NCBI RefSeq assembly: GCF_000422865.1
Contig: NZ_AUGW01000013.1
Span: forward strand, 62,001-126,000
From: Oceanospirillum maris DSM 6286
GTDB lineage: Bacteria > Pseudomonadota > Gammaproteobacteria > Pseudomonadales > Halomonadaceae
DNA length: 64,000 nucleotides
Direction of reading: 5' to 3'
Both the position numbers and the translations under genes were made by a program. A model generated the notes under the pieces. It was not told the DNA's origin and searched no databases. It saw nothing but the letters and a program-made list of their open reading frames with translations. Below are positions 37,168 to 45,402 of the stretch, in pieces; position 1 is the stretch's first letter; each line of letters opens with the position of its first letter.

Positions 37168-38265
37168 ATGAAGCCGATAACCGCCCCCCAAACTAAAGCC
37201 TCTATCGGATCAGGAGTCGATCCTCGATCTGTTCAGCTCACCGAGGATGGTAAGCTGCGCCACTTTTTAACCCTAGGTGGCTTAAATAAAGACATTCTGG
37301 AAGAGATCCTCGATACCGCTGATTCCTTCGTCAATATGGGCGAGCAGTCGGTAAAAAAAGTGCCTTTGCTGCGGGGTAAAACCGTCGTCAATCTGTTCTT
37401 TGAAAACAGTACCCGCACCCGCTCTACTTTTGAACTGGCCGCCAAGCGTTTATCCGCTGATGTGTTGAATTTAGATATCAGCAAATCGGCAACCACCAAG
37501 GGTGAAACCCTGATGGATACGCTACAGAATTTGGAAGCGATGGGCAGTGATATGTTTGTTATTCGTCATGCGGATAGCGGCGCTCAGCATTTTATCGCCA
37601 GCCAAATATCACCGAATGTTGCGATTATCAATGCTGGAGATGGTCGCCATGCGCATCCTACTCAAGCGATGCTGGATATGTACACCATCCGCAAGCACAA
37701 AGGTGATTTTGCTAAGCTGAAAGTGGCGATTGTCGGCGATATCTTGCACTCCCGTGTGGCACGCTCTCAAATCCAAGCGCTGAATATTTTAGGGGCACAA
37801 GAGGTGCGTTTGATCGGGCCAAAAACCTTGTTGCCGGCTAGCTTAGCGGAGATGGGCGCGACACTGTACACCCGTATGGAAGACGGCTTAAAAGATGTGG
37901 ATGTGGTGATTATGCTACGTCTACAGAAAGAGCGTATGGATGGGGCTTTATTGCCCAGCGAAAGTGAGTTTTATCGTCTCTACGGTTTAACCACAGAGAA
38001 ACTGAGCTATGCCAAACCGGATGCGGTTGTGATGCACCCAGGGCCGATTAACCGTGGTGTTGAGATTGAGTCTGCCGTAGCCGATGGCCCCCAGTCTTTG
38101 ATTTTGCATCAAGTGAGCTATGGTATACCGATTCGTATGGCGGTGATGTCTATGGCTATTAGCGGCCAAACCCAGCAGAAAGCAAAAGATGCCGCCCTAA
38201 GCGCTAGTACTGAAAGCGGCGCAAATAGCGACAAAAACACAGATGGCGAGGAGGCCTCCGCATGA
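37168..38265 (+). CDS. pyrB: Aspartate carbamoyltransferase catalytic subunit
   Basis: The protein has 365 residues, about 30 longer than Pseudomonas PyrB. Carbamoyl-phosphate motif [26 protein letters not shown] and the [11 protein letters not shown] aspartate-loop region are intact, so catalysis is expected. The N-terminus before [10 protein letters not shown] is extended, as in Pseudomonas. The last 33 residues ([15 protein letters not shown] and onward) are hydrophilic and disordered-looking. It overlaps pyrC' by four bases; the two products form a heteromeric ATCase in Pseudomonas. No pyrI regulatory chain is present. Confidence 0.95.
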   Translation: MKPITAPQTKASIGSGVDPRSVQLTEDGKLRHFLTLGGLNKDILEEILDTADSFVNMGEQSVKKVPLLRGKTVVNLFFENSTRTRSTFELAAKRLSADVLNLDISKSATTKGETLMDTLQNLEAMGSDMFVIRHADSGAQHFIASQISPNVAIINAGDGRHAHPTQAMLDMYTIRKHKGDFAKLKVAIVGDILHSRVARSQIQALNILGAQEVRLIGPKTLLPASLAEMGATLYTRMEDGLKDVDVVIMLRLQKERMDGALLPSESEFYRLYGLTTEKLSYAKPDAVVMHPGPINRGVEIESAVADGPQSLILHQVSYGIPIRMAVMSMAISGQTQQKAKDAALSASTESGANSDKNTDGEEASA

Positions 38266-39536
38266 ACTTAACGATTCGTGGTGGTCGTCTAATCGACCCA
38301 GCTCAGCAACTGGATGAAGTCATCGATATTCATATTGCTGATGGCCGTATTTTGGCCTTAGGGCAAGCACCGGCGGGCTTTGCGCCAGAGCGCACTCTTC
38401 ATGCTGAAGGCCAGGTTGTTAGTCCCGGTTTTATTGATATTGGCGCACATCTGCGAGAACCAGGCCCAAGCTACAAAGGTAATTTGCGCAGCGAAACTAA
38501 AGCGGCATTAGCCGGTGGCTATACCTCTATCTGTTGTCGGCCTGATACGAACCCCTGTATCGACAGCTCCGCCGTTGTGCAGCAAATTATGGATAAAGTT
38601 AAGTTACTGGGTCAAGCGAAAGTTCGCCCGATTGCCGCCATGACTAAAAATCTGGAGGGCACCCATCTTAGCAATATGGCTGGCCTACAGCACTCTGGCT
38701 GTATCGCTGTTTCCAATATGCGTAATGCCATTGAAGATACTCTGATCTTACGACGCTGTTTTGAATATGCATCCACGTTTGATCTGCGGGTAGTTTTCTA
38801 TCCAGAAGATTCTTGGTTGCGCGGTGATGGTTGTGCCCATGAAGGTGCGCTGGCGACCCGTTTAGGTTTAGGCGGTATTCCCGCTGCGGCAGAAGCTATC
38901 GGCTTATCTCGCGTCTTGCACTTGGTAGAAGTCACTGGCGTTCGGGTTCATTTTAGTATGTTATCCACAGCCCAAGCCGTTGAAATGATCGCCCGTGCCC
39001 AAGCTAAGGGGCTACCTATTACTGCGGATGTGGCAATGACGCATCTGATCTACACTGAAGCAGAAATAGACGGTTACAACAGCCAGTTCTTTGTGCAGCC
39101 TCCCTTGCGGAGCCATGCTGATCGTGATGCTTTACGTCAAGGCGTGCGTGATGGCGTGTTAAGCGTGATCACTTCGGCTCATTTGCCCCATGAAGAAGCG
39201 GCTAAAATGGCTCCTTTTGCGGCTTCCGAACCGGGTATGGCTACGTTAGAAACCTTGCTCAGCCAAGGTCTTGAACTGGTAAAAGCGGAAGTCATCAGCT
39301 TGCCGCAACTGGTTGAGCGCCTCACCATAGGGCCTGCTCAGGCTATGGGGCTTGCTGTGGGGAGTTTAGCGGTAGGTCAAGCCGCTGACCTGTGTATCTT
39401 TGATACCGAGAGTGAATGGCAAGTTAACGATGATAGCTTGTTTACAGCGGGGGAAAATACACCGCTGATGGGCGCTTATTTAAAAGGGCAGGTGCAAACG
39501 ACTTTAGTGGATGGCAGTGTTGTATTTGAGCGCTAA
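38262..39536 (+). CDS. pyrC': Dihydroorotase-like protein PyrC', probably non-catalytic
   Basis: The protein has 424 residues and an amidohydrolase fold. Key residues of active dihydroorotase are changed: the metal-binding HxH becomes Gly61-Ala-His63 in [12 protein letters not shown], and the catalytic Asp of the DHAPH motif becomes Ala306 in TSAHLPH. The scaffold segments ([26 protein letters not shown]) are kept. In Pseudomonas the equivalent inactive PyrC' is structurally required for ATCase. Start codon overlaps pyrB (ATGA). A functional dihydroorotase must be encoded elsewhere. Confidence 0.9.
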   Translation: MNLTIRGGRLIDPAQQLDEVIDIHIADGRILALGQAPAGFAPERTLHAEGQVVSPGFIDIGAHLREPGPSYKGNLRSETKAALAGGYTSICCRPDTNPCIDSSAVVQQIMDKVKLLGQAKVRPIAAMTKNLEGTHLSNMAGLQHSGCIAVSNMRNAIEDTLILRRCFEYASTFDLRVVFYPEDSWLRGDGCAHEGALATRLGLGGIPAAAEAIGLSRVLHLVEVTGVRVHFSMLSTAQAVEMIARAQAKGLPITADVAMTHLIYTEAEIDGYNSQFFVQPPLRSHADRDALRQGVRDGVLSVITSAHLPHEEAAKMAPFAASEPGMATLETLLSQGLELVKAEVISLPQLVERLTIGPAQAMGLAVGSLAVGQAADLCIFDTESEWQVNDDSLFTAGENTPLMGAYLKGQVQTTLVDGSVVFER

Positions 39537-39553
39537 GACTGGATAGGCAAGAG

Positions 39554-39579
39554 TGTTTATCAGATAATGCTGATAAACA
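39554..39579. other. 10-bp hairpin downstream of pyrC'
   Basis: Perfect stem TGTTTATCAG/CTGATAAACA around a 6-base loop, 18 bases after the stop. No T-run; probably a 3'-end stabiliser. Confidence 0.4.
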
Positions 39580-39588
39580 AGCGCGATG

Positions 39589-39631
39589 CCCCTAAACTCC
39601 CGCTAAAACTGGTGTGAGGCTTAGGGGTTTT
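39589..39631 (+). terminator. Possible terminator after pyrC'
   Basis: CCCCTAA (39589-39595) pairs with TTAGGGG (39621-39627), followed by TTTTG. The 25-base loop makes it weaker than the other terminators here. Confidence 0.45.
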
Positions 39632-39804
39632 GTCCTTTAAAGCCCTAAAATTTATATGTTATCTTATGATGCTCTGTTAGAGTTAAAGCCTTAAAAAGAA
39701 CTGTACCCCACAGTTATCAAGAACCACAGCAAGTAGCACTCTATTAATAAGCATCCTATCGGCTTGTTATCATAGAGGATTATGGAATTTCAGCGAGGGA
39801 GTTT

Positions 39805-40785
39805 ATGAACGCAGTTAGCCCAGAAAAACAAGCCATTCTGTTGGAAAGCGGCACCAACGAACTGGAAATAATTGAGTTTCAACTGCGCAAACAGCTTCCT
39901 GATGGCGGTGAGAAAATCAGTTATTACGGTATTAACGTCGCTAAAGTACGTGAAGTGATCCGCGTACCTGAAACAACGGATTACCCAAATCCAAACCCAA
40001 ACTTGGTCGGGGTCTTTTCCTTGCGGGATAGTATGATTCCCCTTGTTGATCTGGGTGGTTGGCTCGGTATTAAAACCCTTGGTGCATTCGAGACTAAAAA
40101 CGTTATCGTTACCGACTTTAACCGTATGTCGAATGGCTTTTTGGTCGATGGTGTTAGCCGCATCCATCGTATCTCATGGGAAGAGGTTGAATCTCCAAGC
40201 CAGTTCTTAGAAAGCGGAGAGCAAGACTGCGTTGTCGCCGTTGTTCGTCGTGAAAAACGCCTGATTATGATTCTGGACTTTGAGAAAATCATCGCCGATA
40301 TCAACCCAGAATTGAGTATGGAAAAATATAATGTCAAAGAAGATCGTAAAGTGATCATCGATGACCGTATGACCGCTAAGCGTCAGGCCAATACTCTATT
40401 AGTTGTGGATGATTCCGCTTTTATCCGCAAGCTGATCGAAACCACTCTACGCACAGCCGGTTACAATGTTATCGCGGCTAAAGATGGGGCGGATGCTTTC
40501 GAGATTCTGCAAGAGTTTGAATTGGTTGCCAAAGAAGAGCACCTGCCGGTTAGCGACTTGGTTAGCATGATTATCAGTGATGTGGAGATGCCGCGCATGG
40601 ATGGTTTACACCTTGTGAAGCGCCTGCGGGAGAGCAAGGGCTATGTTTCAACACCGATTATTATGTTCTCCTCTATTATGAGTGAGGACAACCGTGGCAA
40701 AGCCTTAGCGCTTGGTGCTAACGACACCATGACCAAACCAGAGATTGGTAAGTTGGTGGGGCTGGTGGATGGTTATTTACTCTGA
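39805..40785 (+). CDS. cheV: Chemotaxis coupling protein CheV
   Basis: The protein has 326 residues. An N-terminal CheW-like domain (YYGINVAKVREVIRVPETT to about residue 170) is joined to a C-terminal receiver domain. LVVDDSAFIRK supplies the acidic pocket, the phospho-acceptor is Asp259 in IISDVEMPRMDG, and the lysine is in TMTKPE. It couples chemoreceptors to CheA and adapts on phosphorylation. Stand-alone gene with GCGAGGGAGTTT before ATG; the only chemotaxis gene here, away from pomAB. Confidence 0.95.
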   Translation: MNAVSPEKQAILLESGTNELEIIEFQLRKQLPDGGEKISYYGINVAKVREVIRVPETTDYPNPNPNLVGVFSLRDSMIPLVDLGGWLGIKTLGAFETKNVIVTDFNRMSNGFLVDGVSRIHRISWEEVESPSQFLESGEQDCVVAVVRREKRLIMILDFEKIIADINPELSMEKYNVKEDRKVIIDDRMTAKRQANTLLVVDDSAFIRKLIETTLRTAGYNVIAAKDGADAFEILQEFELVAKEEHLPVSDLVSMIISDVEMPRMDGLHLVKRLRESKGYVSTPIIMFSSIMSEDNRGKALALGANDTMTKPEIGKLVGLVDGYLL

Positions 40786-40913
40786 TTTTTAAATTACGGT
40801 AATTGCACTAGAAAGCGCCCGTCTTATATACGGCGGCGGCAGGTAGCAGGGCACTTTCTAGCGCTTTCTAGCAAGTCCTAGCTCGTCCAATTTTTTGAGT
40901 CTAGCCCTTTGTT

Positions 40914-41456
40914 TCAGGCTTTCCTTACGGCGCTTGCCACTTTGGCTTTGATCCAGCCGACAATTCTGCCGAAGAAGGGCAGCTTCTCATAGAAGTGCTC
41001 CCCTGCATCCCAGTAATCGGTGTGATGAGTTATAAGGCCGTCTTCATCTTGTTCTATTTCGCTAACCCCAGGGAACTGCCATAGGCCGGTGCTTTTTAGG
41101 TGGCCACTAAACCGCCATTTTACAAGATAGTGACGGTTATGCAGGTTGTCACGCTCTGGGTGTTCAAAGATCGCTTCAATAAGAAACCGTGCATCTTTTA
41201 CCGAATGATGGAAGTGATTCAGCAACTGGCAAAAGTCTTGATGGCCGTTGATGCGCTGGAAAGGATCTTTAAAGAGAATATTGCTATGCACGATGGTATT
41301 AATGGCTTCGGGCGTTATTTCTTTTTGATAATCAGCACTCTGAAAAAGTGCAAAATATTGTTTTAAAGTTTGGTGCAGCTGTTCATGCTGCGTCTCCGTA
41401 AGCTCCGTATTGGCCTGCATGATGGCAGAATCTTGCACCTTGGCATTAGCGTCCAT
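40914..41456 (-). CDS. NTF2-like (SnoaL) family protein of the ChrR cluster
   Basis: The protein has 180 residues. The pattern with FKDPFQRINGHQDFCQLLNHF and a central HYLVKWRFSGHLKS strand pair fits nuclear transport factor 2-like proteins, small cone-shaped folds that bind hydrophobic ligands. Function unknown. It is the last gene of the six-gene operon and overlaps the SDR stop by 11 bases. NTF2-like plus SDR pairs recur in RpoE/ChrR-linked clusters. Confidence 0.75.
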   Translation of the reverse strand: MDANAKVQDSAIMQANTELTETQHEQLHQTLKQYFALFQSADYQKEITPEAINTIVHSNILFKDPFQRINGHQDFCQLLNHFHHSVKDARFLIEAIFEHPERDNLHNRHYLVKWRFSGHLKSTGLWQFPGVSEIEQDEDGLITHHTDYWDAGEHFYEKLPFFGRIVGWIKAKVASAVRKA

Positions 41457-42261
41457 GTTTGGTTCCTCTGTTGATCAGTGGAAAGAAGATACTATCAGGT
41501 AACCATTTTAGCAGGCTCATGGCAATGGCCATTCTTGATGGAAATACGACCTCGAAATGTTTCCCAGTGAGACCTTTTATAATCGTCTGGGCGGCCTTGT
41601 CAGCACTGATCAGAAAAGGCATCTTGAAGTTATTCTCATCGGTCAGTGGGGTTTTGACAAAGCCTGGATTAATTAAACGAATATCGACTCTAGAATGATA
41701 CAGCTCGGCCTTTAATGACTCGGCTAAGTTGATAAGTGCGGCTTTGCTGGCACCGTAGGCGCTGGCGGTGGGTAGGCCGCGATATCCGGCTACCGAGGCA
41801 ACAATCGCAATCTGAACCTTTTTTTGCTGGCCGGGTTGATATTCGAGATGGGAAGACTGCTTAAGACAGAGCGGCGGTTTAAGATAGAGCGGCAATAACA
41901 TTTCCAGAGGAATCGCCGTGCCAATGACGTTGATATCCATCAGCGTTTTCAGAGTGCTGGCGCTGAACTCATTGGCAGCCATTGGCTGGTGGGTTCCAGC
42001 GTTAAGTATAACGCGATCAGGAAGTGTCTCTTCCTCGATTAATAGATTGAGACAGGCTTGTACTTGATGTTTATCGGTGACATCACAGGGAAGGGCAAAG
42101 ATACGACCCGTTAAGCCGATCGATTCATCCACAACCTGTTGCAGCTTGCTAGCATTGCGGGCGCTGATTGCGACGGTTTTACCTTCCTGAGCATAAGCTA
42201 AAGCAAGGGCTTTACCAATCCCTTGGCTGGCGCCGGTAATCCAAATCAATTCCTGCGTCAT
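41446..42261 (-). CDS. Short-chain dehydrogenase/reductase
   Basis: The protein has 271 residues. Rossmann motif WITGASQGIGKALA, then NAG in VILNAGTHQ and catalytic YGASKAAL (Tyr-x3-Lys). The C-terminus has a hydrophobic stretch (MAIAMSLLKWLPDSIFF), suggesting membrane association. Cytosolic NAD(P)-dependent oxidoreductase, substrate unknown. A good ribosome binding site, CGAGGTAAAGCC, precedes ATG. Fifth in the operon. Confidence 0.9.
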   Translation of the reverse strand: MTQELIWITGASQGIGKALALAYAQEGKTVAISARNASKLQQVVDESIGLTGRIFALPCDVTDKHQVQACLNLLIEEETLPDRVILNAGTHQPMAANEFSASTLKTLMDINVIGTAIPLEMLLPLYLKPPLCLKQSSHLEYQPGQQKKVQIAIVASVAGYRGLPTASAYGASKAALINLAESLKAELYHSRVDIRLINPGFVKTPLTDENNFKMPFLISADKAAQTIIKGLTGKHFEVVFPSRMAIAMSLLKWLPDSIFFPLINRGTKHGR

Positions 42262-42322
42262 GGCTTTACCTCGTATTAATAGCGTTAAACCACGGTGGTG
42301 CTAATAGATAATAGCGATGATG

Positions 42323-43189
42323 TTAATAACAGCGCTGGCAGTTAAGCTGAATCCTAGAGCCGTCATCGGCGATAAAGCGCATCCGTACCCAGCGCCCATC
42401 ATTGGCGTACCACACCCAAGTATCTTTAAGGTCGCCGGTATAGCGGTAACGGGTTGCTGTAATATTTGCTTGGCCATCATAGACGGTTTCAATGCCTTCT
42501 TTGACCAGCGCAATACGATTCAGTTGCCCGCTTAACGAATTAAACAACAGGCTTTGACCGATAATGCTGGGGTTATAGTGATTGCTTAAGGCAAGATTCG
42601 AAAGGTTAGAGGAAAGGCTCGATGATAACCCCTGATCGCCAGTGGAAAGTACCTTAATGGCTGACTTTGGCGGTTGTGTTTCTTTGGTGATTTTATCATC
42701 AAGCGACCATGCTCCGCCTTGCCAAAAGGGATCTCCGGTACTATTTCTGGTACGTTGAAGCTGGCTGATGCTGATATCACCGTTGCGATCAACTTTGCTG
42801 CTAAAACGCGTCATTGTCTGTTGCTGCCAATGCTCTATACCTTGATAGCGAAAACGGTAAGGGAAAAATAGAAAAGCCTTAAAGTCTAATGCCATGCTGC
42901 TTTCTACTTGCCAGTTTTCCTCCGTGCCTTTAAATAAAATCTGATAACGCCCCACGGTTTTTTGGTTGCGAGTGACACTAAAGTCTATTGTCCCACCATA
43001 TAATTTATTCCAATGGGATAGACTGTAAAAGTCGTGCTTATATTTGGGCCGATGATCTATTTTGGGCTCATCGGCTGAAGCCATAACGCTCAAACTTGTG
43101 CTGATTAAAAGCAGCAATCTTATGCCTATTAGAAGCGACAACCGCTGAACATAAATACTGAACGGGTGTTGGCGTTGAATCGGCATCAT
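42323..43189 (-). CDS. DUF6134-like exported protein
   Basis: The protein has 288 residues. A signal-peptide-like stretch (LIGIRLLLLISTSLSVMASA) precedes the mature domain. YGGTIDFSVTRNQKTVGRY and the FFPYRFRYQGIEHW block resemble the DUF6134/DUF3108 type of periplasmic beta-rich protein; the assignment is tentative. A Ser/Leu/Asn-rich run (GLSSSLSSNLSNLALSN) interrupts the middle. The start overlaps the Cfa-like stop codon (TAATGATG). In related clusters a DUF3833 lipoprotein usually takes this place. Confidence 0.6.
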   Translation of the reverse strand: MMPIQRQHPFSIYVQRLSLLIGIRLLLLISTSLSVMASADEPKIDHRPKYKHDFYSLSHWNKLYGGTIDFSVTRNQKTVGRYQILFKGTEENWQVESSMALDFKAFLFFPYRFRYQGIEHWQQQTMTRFSSKVDRNGDISISQLQRTRNSTGDPFWQGGAWSLDDKITKETQPPKSAIKVLSTGDQGLSSSLSSNLSNLALSNHYNPSIIGQSLLFNSLSGQLNRIALVKEGIETVYDGQANITATRYRYTGDLKDTWVWYANDGRWVRMRFIADDGSRIQLNCQRCY

Positions 43190-44496
43190 TACTCGGGCTT
43201 TTTCAAACGGAAGAGATACACATTAATACTTTCATGGCGAAACCCACTCTCGCAGTAACAAAGGTAGTAGCGCCATAGACGGCGGAAGCGTTCATCAAAT
43301 CCCAATGATTGAATACTGCTCCAAGCGCCATCAAAGTTATCCCGCCATGCGGCAAGGGTTTTGGCATAATCTTGACCGAAGGCCTGTTGGACATTCAGTT
43401 CCAGTCCTGCCTGTTCTGCTTGCTCTTGAACCACCCTTGGCGTTAGCAGCATGCCTCCGGGGAATATATAGCGTTGGATAAAATCTGCGTTGTTGCGATA
43501 ATGTTCAAAGCGCTGCTCTTCAATGGTGATCACCTGAATAACCGCCTCACCACCGGGGACTAAGCGATCATAGAGGGTTTTAAAATACGTTGGCCAATGG
43601 GCCTCACCAACGGCTTCCAGCATCTCAATGGAAACGATCTTTTCGTATTGTCCCGTGATCTCGCGATAATCCGTTAATGTTGTTTGAGGGTCGGTTAATC
43701 TTATTTGAGAGCCGGTTAATGTTGCTTCCCCTCGGTTATCCACCGCTTGTTTTCTTAGGCGGTTTTGGCTCCAAGCCAACTGCTCTGTGGATAACGTAAT
43801 CCCGTGATAGTGGCTATCAGGGTGTTGATTTAACAGCCGCTCGGCGAAACCGCCCCAGCCGCAACCTATCTCCAGTACTTTATCTCCAGCCTTAGGATTA
43901 AGCAGCTCTAGAATACGGTCATATTTGTTGTGCTGCGCCGTTTGCAGGCTGTCATTGGCATGATGATACAGTGCTGATGAATAGGTCATGCTTGGATCTA
44001 GCCACTGTGCATAAAAATCATTACCCAGATCGTAATGGGCTGAGATATTACGGCGACTGCCTTTTAAGCTGTTGTCGTTTAAGCGGTGTAATAAACGATG
44101 CAACCAACGACCAAAGGTACTGCCGTCGAATATATCGTTTAAAGCCTGAGAGTTTTGCATCGCCCACTCGGTGACTTGCAACAGGTCATTGGTCTCCCAG
44201 TCACCTTCTATATAAGCTTCCCCCCAGCCTAGAATGCCGGAAATATAAGCCTTACGAATAGCCGCCGTGTTGTTGATTTTTATCGTCGGAGCAGGCACAC
44301 CTTCAGTAATGCGACCAATGTGCAGGATATGATTATTGGGCAGTACCAATGTCAGACGACTGAGCTGAGACTTGTTCATAATATTGATAAGCCAGCGCCA
44401 AAATGGGTGACGCACCGGCTGATGTTTATCTGTAGATACTGAGTCCTGAGCCGCAGATCTTGATAGTTGTACGATAGAGCGTGAACGAGAAGGCAT
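43189..44496 (-). CDS. Cyclopropane-fatty-acid synthase family SAM methyltransferase
   Basis: The protein has 435 residues. The Cfa C-terminal domain is clear: NISAHYDLGNDFYAQWLDP, MTYSSALY, VLEIGCGWGGFAERL (SAM motif), VSIEMLEAVGEAHWPTYF, IQRYIFPGGMLLTP and the final YYLCYCESGFR. Members methylate or cyclopropanate unsaturated phospholipid acyl chains at the membrane surface. Being the third gene of a sigma-E/ChrR operon, it could be a UfaM-like methylase making methylated precursors of furan fatty acids rather than a classical Cfa; that is inference. Residues about 255-275 hold a degenerate 7-residue repeat. Confidence 0.88.
   Translation of the reverse strand: MPSRSRSIVQLSRSAAQDSVSTDKHQPVRHPFWRWLINIMNKSQLSRLTLVLPNNHILHIGRITEGVPAPTIKINNTAAIRKAYISGILGWGEAYIEGDWETNDLLQVTEWAMQNSQALNDIFDGSTFGRWLHRLLHRLNDNSLKGSRRNISAHYDLGNDFYAQWLDPSMTYSSALYHHANDSLQTAQHNKYDRILELLNPKAGDKVLEIGCGWGGFAERLLNQHPDSHYHGITLSTEQLAWSQNRLRKQAVDNRGEATLTGSQIRLTDPQTTLTDYREITGQYEKIVSIEMLEAVGEAHWPTYFKTLYDRLVPGGEAVIQVITIEEQRFEHYRNNADFIQRYIFPGGMLLTPRVVQEQAEQAGLELNVQQAFGQDYAKTLAAWRDNFDGAWSSIQSLGFDERFRRLWRYYLCYCESGFRHESINVYLFRLKKPE
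43671..43733. repeat. Three degenerate 21-nt tandem copies inside the Cfa-like gene
   Basis: Units begin at 43671, 43692 and 43713, sharing the GGTTAAT core and, in the first two, TTTGAG. They encode heptapeptides such as GSQIRLT and DPQTTLT. Confidence 0.75.
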
Positions 44497-44500
44497 GGTT

Positions 44501-45382
44501 CTAATCCTCTTTAGTCGTTATGGCTAAGGGCTGGCCTTTAGTGACAAGTGATGGCTGTGGAATGCCTTTGCGACTCACCAGTGGAATTCTTTTCAGCCAA
44601 AGACGAAGTGCTTCCCAGTGAATGCCTGCAATAACTTTATAAGTGAACAGTGGCCGCTTAAGGGCCATACTGATTAAGCCCTTGGCTGTTAGCGGTGTGG
44701 CTTTGCCGGTCAGGTTGGCGTGAAGCAATAAGCCTTCGCTATCGTCTTGGCGAATCAGCACTTTTAATTGCTCGCTGGGTGCTTTTATTCGAAAGCGATA
44801 TTGGCAATCCATTTTGATAAAGGGCGATACATAAAAGACTTTCTTTGCCTGATGTTGCAGTGTCCCTTGTTTACTGGTTTCAATGGGCTTGGCTTCTACG
44901 CTGTAAATATGTTTTTGATTAAAGGTATTACTGACTTGATATAAGGTGCAGTACAGCTCATTTTTCGCGTTGTAGCAGAAGAAAATACTCGGTGGATTAA
45001 AGCTGTAGCCCAAATGGCGCGGCATGCACAGTAGTTCGATGCGAATGGCAGGGGAGCAATCCTTGGTTGCCAGTAAACGCTGGGCATGCTGCTTTAGCGA
45101 ATCACCTTGGTGTGTTACGTAATCACTATCGTATAGGCTAAATAATCCTGATCGGTTGTAGCCTAATAATCGCATTCCCCAGCGTTTACCTAATGTCTGT
45201 TCTAGATCGCCAAGCTCATCTAGATCCAGCAAAAAAGTACCGACTTGATAGGTGAATTTATGTGCCACAGGCTTCACTCTATGGTGCATGACCGTGCTGT
45301 AATACAGGCGGCTATGGCCTGTATTGATAGGCTCTTTTGTGGTTATCTTGGCAGCGGTATTTGTGGGCATGTTGGTCGGCAT
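44501..45382 (-). CDS. DUF1365 family protein
   Basis: 293 residues from ATG 45382, with GGAAG six bases upstream; a GTG at 45403 overlapping the previous stop is also in frame. RLYYSTVMHHRVKPVAHKFTYQ, DLDELGDL, LLCMPRHLGYSFNPPSIFFCYN and VSPFIKMDCQYRFRI are the conserved DUF1365 blocks. Biochemical role unknown; the family nearly always sits between an FAD oxidoreductase and a Cfa-like methyltransferase, as here, implying a part in lipid modification. Confidence 0.92.
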   Translation of the reverse strand: MPTNMPTNTAAKITTKEPINTGHSRLYYSTVMHHRVKPVAHKFTYQVGTFLLDLDELGDLEQTLGKRWGMRLLGYNRSGLFSLYDSDYVTHQGDSLKQHAQRLLATKDCSPAIRIELLCMPRHLGYSFNPPSIFFCYNAKNELYCTLYQVSNTFNQKHIYSVEAKPIETSKQGTLQHQAKKVFYVSPFIKMDCQYRFRIKAPSEQLKVLIRQDDSEGLLLHANLTGKATPLTAKGLISMALKRPLFTYKVIAGIHWEALRLWLKRIPLVSRKGIPQPSLVTKGQPLAITTKED

Positions 45383-45402
45383 AGAGTACTTCCTTTTATT
45401 CA

